Source: CAYLWN01 sp964387625 (GTDB taxonomy: Bacteria > Patescibacteriota > Microgenomatia > UBA10105). Taken from it: a DNA stretch of 64,000 bases. The notes under the pieces were generated by a model, which was given only the letters and a program-made list of their open reading frames with translations, had not been told where the DNA came from and made no database searches. Shown here one piece after another: positions 26,576 to 33,906 of this stretch. A program made the position numbers and the translations under genes. Location: NCBI GenBank assembly GCA_964387625.1, contig CAYLWN010000001.1, positions 75,047 through 139,046 on the forward strand, in the 5' to 3' direction. Within the stretch, counting starts at the first letter, position 1; every line of letters starts with the position of its first letter.

Positions 26576-26609
26576 ACATATTATTAATAAACTTAAATTA
26601 ATCTAACAC

Positions 26610-27545
26610 ATGTTTAATAACATTTTTGTTGAATTTTTTAATAAATATACATCTAAATTAATTACCAAAGAAAAATTTATTGATTGTGCATATAAAAATC
26701 ACAATATTTTATTTGACTATGCAAATTATTTAAAATTTACTGATATTAAATCTATTAGTATTTCAGATGATGAAGTGAAGATGATTTCAAGAAAAGAAGA
26801 GATTATATTATTATGTAAGCGAAATGATAAAAGAATAGTTCCTTTTGAAATCATCAATTTTAAAAATTATGAAGGAGAATATTTTAATTTTTATTTAAAT
26901 TTAATAAAAAAAGCAAAAGTAGTATTTGATATCGGATCAAATATAGGTTGGTATAGTTTGAACGCAGCTAAAATAAATAAAAAAATAATAATATATGCTT
27001 TTGAACCGATTAAAGATACATATGACTATTTGATAAAGAATATTAAACTTAATCAACTTAATAATATTATTCCAAATAATATTGGTTTATCAGACAAAAA
27101 CGCAACCGTTAATTTTTATGTAAATCCAGAAATTTCTGCAAGTGCATCAGAAGCAAAAATTACTAATTTTAATACGAAGAGGATAAAAGTAACGTTAAAA
27201 AAATTAGATGATTTTTGTGATGATCAAAAAATTTCTATAATTGATTTAATAAAATGTGATGTTGAAGGTGCAGAACTATTTGTATTAAAAGGAGGAAAAA
27301 AAATAATTGAGAAATTTAAACCAATTATATTTATCGAAATGCTTCGTAAATGGGAGAAAAAATATAATTATCATCCTAATGACATAATTGATCTTATGAA
27401 GTCTTTTAACTATTTATGTTTTACAATAGATACCGGAAAATTAAAACAGATAGCAAAGGTAACCGAAGTGACAAAAGCCACAAATTTTATCTTTTTTCAT
27501 AAAATTAGACATGATAACTGCATAAAAGAATATGAAGCAAACTAA
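26610..27545 (+). CDS. FkbM-family methyltransferase
   Basis: 311 residues. SAM motif I is VVFDIGSNIGWYSLNAAK (about 109-126), followed by IYAFEPIKDTYDYLIKNIKL. NNIGLSDKNATVNFYV and LIKCDVEGAELFVLKGGKKI are the classical FkbM blocks, with Asp and Glu thought to bind SAM and substrate. The N-terminal 100 residues are variable. FkbM enzymes O-methylate hydroxyls of sugars and other small molecules and are common in surface-glycan clusters. The next gene, an SDR, starts inside it (14-nt overlap), so the two are probably one operon. The acceptor is unknown. Confidence 0.86.
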   Translation: MFNNIFVEFFNKYTSKLITKEKFIDCAYKNHNILFDYANYLKFTDIKSISISDDEVKMISRKEEIILLCKRNDKRIVPFEIINFKNYEGEYFNFYLNLIKKAKVVFDIGSNIGWYSLNAAKINKKIIIYAFEPIKDTYDYLIKNIKLNQLNNIIPNNIGLSDKNATVNFYVNPEISASASEAKITNFNTKRIKVTLKKLDDFCDDQKISIIDLIKCDVEGAELFVLKGGKKIIEKFKPIIFIEMLRKWEKKYNYHPNDIIDLMKSFNYLCFTIDTGKLKQIAKVTEVTKATNFIFFHKIRHDNCIKEYEAN

Positions 27546-28578
27546 TCAAATAGTTAAAGAAGATATAAAAGAAATAATATATAACCTTCAAAAAGATTGT
27601 AAGAAATTAATGGATTCAAACATTCTTGTGACCGGAGCAAGCGGAATGTTAGCTAAATATATTGTATTAACTTTAATTAAGTTAAACGAAAAAGTTTTAA
27701 AAAATTCTTTAACAATCTATTTACTATCAAGGACTGACTGTTCACCATTATTTGGATCTAACAAAAATATTAAGTACCTAATCCAAGATGTTTCAGAACC
27801 ATTGCCTAAAATAAAAAATCTTAATTATATTATTCACGCAGCCTCAAAAGCTGCACCGAAAAATTATTTAGCAAATAAAACAGATACGCTAAGGGCTAAC
27901 ATTTTGGGTTTATTTAATGTTCTAAACTTAGTTAGCAAAAATATTAAAGGTATTCTTTATTTCAGTTCAGGTGAGATTTACGGTGTAATTAATCCAAACA
28001 AAAAAATTAAAGAGGATCAAATAAGCATTACTGATCATTTAAGTGAGCGGTCAAGCTATATTGAAAGTAAGAAGATATGTGAGTCAATCTGCATAAATTA
28101 TTATAAAGAAAAAAAATATCCGATAAACATTGTTAGATTATTTCATACATTCGGACCAGGTTTAAATATGAATGACGGAAGAGTTTTTAGTGATTTTATT
28201 AAAAACGCAATTGACAAAAAACCGATCAATATTAAAGGTAACCCGAATTTAAAACGGCCACTACTCTATATAAAAGATGCCACAATTATGTTTTTTAAAA
28301 TTTTATTAGCCAATAAGTTTGGTGAGATATATAATGTTGCTAACCCTAAAAATTTAATTACCGTCAGAAAAATGGCTCAGCATAGTTCAGAATCAATTAA
28401 CAAATTAAAAGGGCTAAAAATTCCAGTAATCTTTTCTAAAACAAACATTAAATACTATAAAAGTATAATGAATAAAGTAAATCCTGACATCAACAAATTT
28501 ATCAAAGAATTTAAATATACCCCAAGAACAACTGCCAAAGAAGCTTTTTTCAGAACGATTTCTTCTTATTTATCATAA
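27532..28578 (+). CDS. NAD-dependent epimerase/dehydratase (extended SDR)
   Basis: 348 residues. About 27 residues precede the NAD motif NILVTGASGMLAKYI. The active-site region is YFSSGEIYG, and the catalytic Tyr/Lys pair is in SYIESKKICE. RLFHTFGPGLNMNDGRVFSD followed by FIKNAI and the GEIYNVANP block define a subfamily often annotated simply as NAD-dependent epimerase and related to UDP-glucuronate decarboxylases. The start overlaps the FkbM gene by 14 nt. An internal ATG at codon 27 would leave just the core domain, so the true start is slightly uncertain. It converges with the minus-strand GT2 gene 1 nt after its stop. Substrate unknown; a CDP-sugar is possible from context. Confidence 0.78.
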   Translation: MKQTNQIVKEDIKEIIYNLQKDCKKLMDSNILVTGASGMLAKYIVLTLIKLNEKVLKNSLTIYLLSRTDCSPLFGSNKNIKYLIQDVSEPLPKIKNLNYIIHAASKAAPKNYLANKTDTLRANILGLFNVLNLVSKNIKGILYFSSGEIYGVINPNKKIKEDQISITDHLSERSSYIESKKICESICINYYKEKKYPINIVRLFHTFGPGLNMNDGRVFSDFIKNAIDKKPINIKGNPNLKRPLLYIKDATIMFFKILLANKFGEIYNVANPKNLITVRKMAQHSSESINKLKGLKIPVIFSKTNIKYYKSIMNKVNPDINKFIKEFKYTPRTTAKEAFFRTISSYLS

Positions 28579-28579
28579 G

Positions 28580-29515
28580 CTAAAGATTAATTTTGTTTCT
28601 TTCAATAAATAAAGGTCTTTTTTTCACTTCATTATAAATTCGGGCAAGATATTCACTAATAATTCCCAGAAATAAGAATAATATTCCAAATAAAAAAAGA
28701 AGAATCATTATGATTGTCATAATTCCTGGTGTTACTTGTCCATAAACTATAAATAAATACAAATATAAAAGCATAAGAGCAGAAGAAAAAATAGTAACAA
28801 TAATTCCAATAATTGACATTATATGTAGAGGGACATATGAGAATGAAAATATAGCATTAAAAACAATGCCAATTACGGTTTTAAAATCAGCTTTTGATTT
28901 TCCTGCATATCTTTTTTCACGGTTAAAAGGAATACCTATTTGTTTGAAACCTGTCCAAATAATCAGGCCTCTTAAATATTTATTTTGTTCAGACATTTTA
29001 TTAATAATTTCATACACTTTTTTGTCGATTAGTTTGAAATCGCTGGCATTTTCCGGAAACATATTACCGGTTAACAAATTAATGGTTTTATAAAACAAAA
29101 CAGAAAAAATATTCCTAAAAAATGAGGCGGTTCTTTTTCTTACAATTCCATAGACTATTTCGTATCCTTGTTCCCATTTATTAATAAAATCCTTGATTAA
29201 TGATAGGGGCTCCTGTAAATCAGCCATCATTATCACCAGTGCTTCGCCTTTGGCATAATGAATCCCTGCTTCAATTCCATTTTCAGTACCGAAGTTTTTT
29301 GAAAGTTGAAGAACCTTAATTTGTTTATTTCGATGGGCATATTGGCTTAGAACAACATAAGACTTATCAGTCGATCCATTTTCGACAAAAATTATTTCAA
29401 ATGAATAAATTGAAAACGACTTAATAAATTTTAGAATTCTTTTTAATAATTCAGGTAAACCCTCTTCTTCGTTATATACTGGAATGACAATAGAAATTAG
29501 TTTTTTAGACTTCAT
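28580..29515 (-). CDS. GtrB/ArnC-like polyprenyl-phosphate glycosyltransferase (GT2)
   Basis: 311 residues. The GT2 domain starts ISIVIPVYNEEEGLPELLKR, has VENGSTDKS and MMADLQEP (the DxD-like metal site), then YGIVRKRTAS. Two C-terminal hydrophobic hairpin helices follow (SYVPLHIMSIIGIIVTIF and the LLFLFGILFLFLGIISEYLA region). This is the layout of GtrB, ArnC and related enzymes, which move one sugar from a nucleotide donor to undecaprenyl phosphate. The lipid-linked sugar is then flipped and used by GT-C enzymes, of which the window holds many. It is a paralog of the 33903-34835 protein. It is a single-gene minus-strand unit with its own leaderless-type promoter. Confidence 0.88.
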   Translation of the reverse strand: MKSKKLISIVIPVYNEEEGLPELLKRILKFIKSFSIYSFEIIFVENGSTDKSYVVLSQYAHRNKQIKVLQLSKNFGTENGIEAGIHYAKGEALVIMMADLQEPLSLIKDFINKWEQGYEIVYGIVRKRTASFFRNIFSVLFYKTINLLTGNMFPENASDFKLIDKKVYEIINKMSEQNKYLRGLIIWTGFKQIGIPFNREKRYAGKSKADFKTVIGIVFNAIFSFSYVPLHIMSIIGIIVTIFSSALMLLYLYLFIVYGQVTPGIMTIIMILLFLFGILFLFLGIISEYLARIYNEVKKRPLFIERNKINL

Positions 29516-29523
29516 TAACAGAC

Positions 29524-29553
29524 ATTCTACAATTAATATAATTTAATTTCCAA
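29524..29553 (-). promoter_or_regulatory. Leaderless-type promoter of the 29515 GT2 gene
   Basis: On the minus strand TTGGAA (29553-29548), an 18-nt spacer and TAGAAT (29529-29524) precede the ATG at 29515 by 8 nt. Transcription is therefore expected to start at the initiation codon. It is divergent from, and adjacent to, the rfbH promoter. Confidence 0.42.
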
Positions 29554-29575
29554 TTAGCTAAAAAATTAATATAAA

Positions 29576-29584
29576 TGTTAAAAT
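29576..29584 (+). promoter_or_regulatory. Extended -10 promoter, leaderless type, for rfbH
   Basis: TGTTAAAAT is an extended -10 element with one mismatch to TATAAT. Only 7 nt lie between it and the ATG at 29592, predicting a leaderless rfbH mRNA. No -35 element matches. Confidence 0.45.
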
Positions 29585-29591
29585 TGTAACG

Positions 29592-30848
29592 ATGAAAACA
29601 TTTGTCTTCGGTAAAACTTATATTCCTGTTACGGGAAAAGTATTTGATGGAAAAGAAATTAATAATGCTATTAAAGTTGCAAAAGAAGGTTGGTGGACTG
29701 AAGGAAAATTTGCAAAACAATTTGAGACAAATTTTAAAAAATATCTGGGAATTAATTTTGTTTCACTTGTAAATTCCGGATCTTCTGCAAATCTGTTAGC
29801 CGTTGCTTCACTGACATCTTCCATATTTGGTAAAAGAACTCTTAAAAGAGGTGATGAATTTATAACAACATCAGTCGCATTTCCTACTACAGTTAATCCC
29901 GGTATTTTATATGGACTTAAGCCAGTTTTTATTGACGCACGGTTGGATACTTTAAATATTGATGCTTCACAAATAGAAAAAGCAATAACAATGAAAACAA
30001 AACTCATTATGCTTGCTCATACAATGGGAATACCATTTGATTTAACAAAAATTACCGCTCTTTGTAAAAAATATAAATTGTGGTTAATTGAAGATTGTTG
30101 CGATGCACTTGGATCTGAATTTAAAGGAAAAAAGGTAGGTACTTTTGGAGATATTGCTACTTTTAGTTTTTATCCGGCACATGCAATTACCATGGGTGAA
30201 GGTGGAGCAACTATTACTAATAATTCATTAATCTATAAATCAATCAGACAATTTAGAGATTGGGGACGTGACTGTTGGTGTGATACTGGAAAAGATAATA
30301 CTTGTCGTAATCGGTTTGGCTGGAAAATGGGAGAACTTCCTAAGGGTTACGATCATAAATATATTTATTCTCAAATTGGATTCAATTTGAAATTAACAGA
30401 CTTTCAAGCTGCAATTGGTGTAGCACAACTTAAAAAATTGCCCCTCTTTTTAAAAAAAAGGAAATTAAACTATAATTCGTTATATGTATTTTTTAAAAAA
30501 TTATCAAAATATTTTTTAATAATGAAAAATGATAAAAATATGGATATTGCATATTTTGGATTTCCGTTTCTTATTAAAAAGAACGCACCATTTACGAGAA
30601 ATGAATTTGCAGAATATTTAGAAAAAAACAATATTGGTTCCCGTAATGTTTTTTCCGGAAATTTGTTGCGGCATCCGGCATATTTACAAATAAGAAAGAA
30701 TTTTAAAATTATCGGTGAACAATCAAACGCGGATCAAATTATGGAACAAGCTCTTTGGATTGGTGTATATCCGGGAATAGATTTAAAAAGATTAAATTAT
30801 ATGAAAAAAACAATTAATTTATTTTTGAAAAAATACGAAGTGAAATAA
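29592..30848 (+). CDS. rfbH: CDP-4-keto-6-deoxyglucose 3-dehydrase (E1)
   Basis: 418 residues of the DegT fold in which the PLP lysine is replaced by His197 in FSFYPAHAITMGEGGA, the hallmark of the PMP-dependent E1 dehydrase. The iron-sulfur ligands also fit the known C-x57-C-x1-C-x7-C pattern exactly: Cys170, Cys228, Cys230 and Cys238 in RDWGRDCWC and the following DTGKDNTC. E1 removes the C3 hydroxyl of CDP-4-keto-6-deoxyglucose, with electrons from a separate reductase (E3), on the way to 3,6-dideoxyhexoses. No E3 gene is in the window. It opens the plus-strand operon with an SDR, a methyltransferase and the split transketolase, which suggests further modification of the deoxygenated sugar. 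Confidence 0.94.
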   Translation: MKTFVFGKTYIPVTGKVFDGKEINNAIKVAKEGWWTEGKFAKQFETNFKKYLGINFVSLVNSGSSANLLAVASLTSSIFGKRTLKRGDEFITTSVAFPTTVNPGILYGLKPVFIDARLDTLNIDASQIEKAITMKTKLIMLAHTMGIPFDLTKITALCKKYKLWLIEDCCDALGSEFKGKKVGTFGDIATFSFYPAHAITMGEGGATITNNSLIYKSIRQFRDWGRDCWCDTGKDNTCRNRFGWKMGELPKGYDHKYIYSQIGFNLKLTDFQAAIGVAQLKKLPLFLKKRKLNYNSLYVFFKKLSKYFLIMKNDKNMDIAYFGFPFLIKKNAPFTRNEFAEYLEKNNIGSRNVFSGNLLRHPAYLQIRKNFKIIGEQSNADQIMEQALWIGVYPGIDLKRLNYMKKTINLFLKKYEVK

Positions 30849-30853
30849 AGCTC

Positions 30854-31789
30854 ATGAAAAAACAAATACTTATCACTGGAGCTTCTGGTTTTATTGGTTC
30901 TGTTTTATTACGCAAACTACTTCAACAGGGATATAAAATCCATCTTATCTTAAGAAAAGAATCTAACACTTGGAGAATAAATAAACTACTTAAAAGCGTT
31001 ACTATTCATCATTCTGATCTTTCAGACCTTAAAAAATTAAAAAGAATAGTACAAATTTCAAAACCAAAAATTATTTATCATCTCGCCACCAATGGTGCAT
31101 ATTCGTATCAAAAAAATGCTAATCAAATAATTGAAACAAATATTTTAGGAACCTGGAATCTAATTCAAGCATGTAACGAAATTAATTACAAACTTTTTGT
31201 AAATACTGGTAGTTCTTCTGAGTATGGTTTTAAAAATTGCGCAATGAGAGAAACTGATATTCTTGAGCCAGACAGTTATTATGCTGTCACAAAAAGTGCA
31301 CAAACTCTACTTTGTAGTCATGTTGCTAGACAAGAAAAAAAACCTATTGTAACTATTCGTCCCTTTTCAGTTTACGGACCATACGAAGAACCAAAAAGAT
31401 TTATCCCTACCTTAATGAAGTCCTTATTACTAAACCAAGAAATAAACTTAGTATCGCCAAATATTGCTCGAGATCAGATATATGTTAATGATGTGGTTGA
31501 TGCTTATTTAAAAATTGACGAACTGGTTCAAAACCCCGGGGAGTATTTCAATATAGGAACAGGAATACAATCAACGATTCGTGAAGTTATACAAAAAGCA
31601 ATCGAAGTAACAGGTAAAACTACTAAATTTAACTGGGGCAAAATGAAGTCAAGAGATTGGGATACCAATGCTTGGGTAGCTGACATTTCTAAAGCACGAC
31701 GACTGTTAAAATGGAATCCTAAAGTAGATTTAAAAAAGGGTTTACGAAAAACTTGGGATTGGTTTAAAAATAATTCTCATTATTACTAA
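30854..31789 (+). CDS. NAD-dependent epimerase/reductase, likely acting on a CDP-dideoxy sugar
   Basis: Extended SDR of 311 residues. The NAD motif is ITGASGFIGSV (6-16), followed by IYHLATNGAYSYQKN, NTGSSSEYG and the catalytic Tyr/Lys pair in YYAVTKSAQ. IRPFSVYGPYEEPKRFIP and RDQIYVNDVVDAY follow. It starts 5 nt after rfbH. In known pathways, the step after E1/E3 is a 4-keto reductase or epimerase of this superfamily (abequose or paratose synthase, tyvelose epimerase), and this gene occupies that place. The sequence does not tell which C4 (or C2) stereochemistry it makes. Confidence 0.8.
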   Translation: MKKQILITGASGFIGSVLLRKLLQQGYKIHLILRKESNTWRINKLLKSVTIHHSDLSDLKKLKRIVQISKPKIIYHLATNGAYSYQKNANQIIETNILGTWNLIQACNEINYKLFVNTGSSSEYGFKNCAMRETDILEPDSYYAVTKSAQTLLCSHVARQEKKPIVTIRPFSVYGPYEEPKRFIPTLMKSLLLNQEINLVSPNIARDQIYVNDVVDAYLKIDELVQNPGEYFNIGTGIQSTIREVIQKAIEVTGKTTKFNWGKMKSRDWDTNAWVADISKARRLLKWNPKVDLKKGLRKTWDWFKNNSHYY

Positions 31790-31799
31790 ACTGATAATT

Positions 31800-32702
31800 A
31801 TGAAACCAGCCATGTTAACCTACAATAATTGCCCTATTTGTAATACTCGATATCAGTATAGTGTTATTTACAAGAAAAATTTTAACCTATCAGATTTTAA
31901 TCAAAAAGTTTTTTCTGCTCGCCGACTACCCGACAAGATTCACTATCAAATTGTTAAATGTAAAAAGTGTGGATTGGTAAGATCTAATCCCGTCGTAAAC
32001 ACCTCAATGTTAAATCAGCTTTATAGAGTAAGTAAACTAAATTATTCAGAAGAAATAGATAATTTAATTGAAACATACCTTATGCATTTATATCCCATCC
32101 TAAATAAAATTAATAAAAATGATAATATTCTTGAAATAGGATGTGGCAGTGGTTTTATTTTACATGTTTTGTATAAGAAAGGTTTTAAGAATGTTTATGG
32201 AGTCGAACCGAGCATTGACGCTGTTAGTAAGGCCAATAAATTAATCCAAAAAAATATTGCTAACGAACCACTAAGTTCAAAATCATTTCCCGGAAGAAAA
32301 TTTAAATTAATATTTATTTACCAAACTTTAGATCACATTCCCAATCCCAACACTTTTATTAAAAACTGTTACAACCTTCTTGACAGAGGTGGATATATAT
32401 TGACATTTAACCACAACATCGATAGTTTTTCATCAAAATTACTCAAAGAGAAAAGTCCTATCATTGACATTGAGCATACATATTTTTATTCTCCAGATAC
32501 CATTAACAAGTTGTTCCAAAAAAATAAATTTCTTATATTAAAAGTATATTCACCAATAAATATTATTTCCATTAAATATCTGATTTGGTTAGTACCGTTA
32601 CCCAAAATAATAAAAAGTACTATACTAATGAGTAAGTTAGCCATCTTTAATAACAAAATAAATATAAAATTGGGAAATCTTTGTTTAATTGCTCAAAAAT
32701 GA
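31800..32702 (+). CDS. SAM-dependent methyltransferase with N-terminal zinc knuckles
   Basis: 300 residues. Two CxxC pairs at the N-terminus (Cys11/Cys14 and Cys54/Cys57, the latter in VKCKKCGLV) can bind one zinc ion. The SAM motif ILEIGCGSGFILHVLYKKG starts at 110, followed by VYGVEPSIDA, and FIYQTLDHIPNP is the motif II/III region. This zinc-plus-methyltransferase layout is common in glycan clusters and resembles sugar C-methyltransferases, though it lacks their extended zinc-domain signature. It lies between the SDR and the transketolase genes and ends in an ATGA overlap with the latter, so it probably methylates the same CDP-sugar or its product. Confidence 0.8.
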   Translation: MKPAMLTYNNCPICNTRYQYSVIYKKNFNLSDFNQKVFSARRLPDKIHYQIVKCKKCGLVRSNPVVNTSMLNQLYRVSKLNYSEEIDNLIETYLMHLYPILNKINKNDNILEIGCGSGFILHVLYKKGFKNVYGVEPSIDAVSKANKLIQKNIANEPLSSKSFPGRKFKLIFIYQTLDHIPNPNTFIKNCYNLLDRGGYILTFNHNIDSFSSKLLKEKSPIIDIEHTYFYSPDTINKLFQKNKFLILKVYSPINIISIKYLIWLVPLPKIIKSTILMSKLAIFNNKINIKLGNLCLIAQK

Positions 32703-33412
32703 AACTTAACACAACTCAAAAAAAACTTCGAAGTCGTTTGTTAGAAATTATTTATAATGCGCATCTTACTCATATTGGTTCTTGTTTAAACGCAATAGAC
32801 ATTATTGAAGCGATTTATCAGATTAAAAACAAAGAAGAAAAATTTATATTATCAAATGGACATGCAGGAGTAGCTTTATATACAGTTTTAGAAAAACATG
32901 GTTATCCTATCACTATTAATCCTACAAGGATTTCAGCACATCCTGATAGAAATCCACTATTTGGAATTGACGTTTCAACAGGAAGTCTTGGTCAAGGTTT
33001 ACCAATCGCTGTCGGTATAGCTTTATCAAACCGTCAAAAAAATGTTTACTGTTTAATCTCTGATGGAGAATGTGCTGAAGGAAGTATTTGGGAATCCTTA
33101 AGAATTATAAAAGAGAATAATATTTTAAATTTAAAACTTTTTATTTCTATAAATGGATGGGGAGGATATGATCCGATATCTTCTTTAAGTTTATTGAAAA
33201 GAGTAAAAGGCTTCGGTTTTAAAGTTATACAGGTTGATGGACATAATATTTCAAGTATTAAGAAAAAAATATCTACAAAACCAGCAGATAATCCAATACT
33301 ATATTTTGTTTCTACCAAATCTGACCAATTTCCATTTCTTAAAGGACAAGATGCTCATTATTATTTGATGAAAGAAAAAGATTATCAATTTGCCCAACAG
33401 ATACTAAAATGA
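32699..33412 (+). CDS. Transketolase-like subunit, TPP-binding (N-terminal) part
   Basis: 237 residues from ATG 32699, which forms an ATGA overlap with the preceding stop; a TTG at 32681 is the longer alternative. Transketolase blocks are present in order: HIGS (His25), FILSNGHAGVALY, ISAHPDRNP (His81), DVSTGSLGQGLPIAVGIAL (91-109) and the TPP/metal motif DGECAEGSIWE (122-132), followed by SINGWGGYD. It is shorter than normal split N-terminal subunits (about 270-280 residues). With the next gene it should form a two-subunit TPP enzyme that transfers a two-carbon ketol unit. Its place directly in the rfbH operon suggests a sugar-nucleotide acceptor rather than the pentose phosphate pathway. 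Confidence 0.87.
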   Translation: MKLNTTQKKLRSRLLEIIYNAHLTHIGSCLNAIDIIEAIYQIKNKEEKFILSNGHAGVALYTVLEKHGYPITINPTRISAHPDRNPLFGIDVSTGSLGQGLPIAVGIALSNRQKNVYCLISDGECAEGSIWESLRIIKENNILNLKLFISINGWGGYDPISSLSLLKRVKGFGFKVIQVDGHNISSIKKKISTKPADNPILYFVSTKSDQFPFLKGQDAHYYLMKEKDYQFAQQILK

Positions 33413-33906
33413 TTAATTATTCTCAAGATTTACGCCGTCGTTTTGCTGATGACATTTACAAGCAAATGAAAACAAATGACAAAATTTATATTGTTACCGG
33501 TGATCTTGGTTATCGAATGTGGGATAAAATAAGAGTTGAGTTTCCAGCTAATTTTATCAATGTTGGGGCGGCGGAACAAAGTCTTATAGGTATTTCTGTA
33601 GGTTTAGCGTTAGAAGGTAAAATACCTCTTGCTTATTCCATAAGCCCCTTTTTATTATATAGACCTTTTGAAACGATTAGAAATTATATTAATAGAGAAA
33701 AAATCCCAGTAAAATTAATTGGTTCAGGTCGAGATAAAGATTACCTTCGTGATGGTTTTTCTCACTGGTCAGAAGAAGACAAAAAAGTTTTAAAAATATT
33801 TTCGAATATAAAAACATTCTGGCCGGAAACAACAAAAGAAGTTTCAAAAATTGTTCCCATGATTATTAATGATTCAAACCCTTGGTATATAAATCTTAAG
33901 AGATGA
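33409..33906 (+). CDS. Transketolase-like subunit, pyrimidine-binding domain only
   Basis: Only 165 residues. It contains the Pyr domain of transketolase with the TPP-activating glutamate Glu56 in NVGAAEQSLIGISVGLALEG, then ISPFLLYRPFETIRN and GFSHWSEEDKKVLKIF. It stops at PWYINLKR, exactly where transketolase continues into its C-terminal domain. The usual split C-terminal subunit is about 310 residues, so the whole Transketolase_C domain is absent; the downstream sequence is another gene, not a frameshifted remnant. Overlap with both neighbours (4 nt each) shows tight translational coupling. The pair totals about 402 residues against about 620-660 for normal transketolases. Confidence 0.87.
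   Translation: MINYSQDLRRRFADDIYKQMKTNDKIYIVTGDLGYRMWDKIRVEFPANFINVGAAEQSLIGISVGLALEGKIPLAYSISPFLLYRPFETIRNYINREKIPVKLIGSGRDKDYLRDGFSHWSEEDKKVLKIFSNIKTFWPETTKEVSKIVPMIINDSNPWYINLKR

Larger units (their letters stand above)
26269..26609 (+). other. 341-bp AT-rich divergent intergenic region
   Basis: This is the only stretch over 300 bp without a gene. It separates the minus-strand TPP enzyme gene from the plus-strand FkbM gene. It contains a 9-bp hairpin at 26293-26316 and two TATAAT boxes (26546-26551 and 26570-26575) near the right end. I see no open frame of convincing length, no tRNA and no terminal repeats. The rest is plain AT-rich sequence. Confidence 0.6.

Noticed and set aside
29618..30007. 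129-codon minus-strand open frame inside rfbH
   Set aside because: rfbH is certain from its iron-sulfur and PMP motifs. The antisense frame is a by-product of codon bias.
33409..33906. Frameshifted or truncated remnant of a full transketolase C-terminal subunit
   Set aside because: The downstream sequence starts a GT2 gene with a 4-nt overlap, and no Transketolase_C remnant is visible in any frame.
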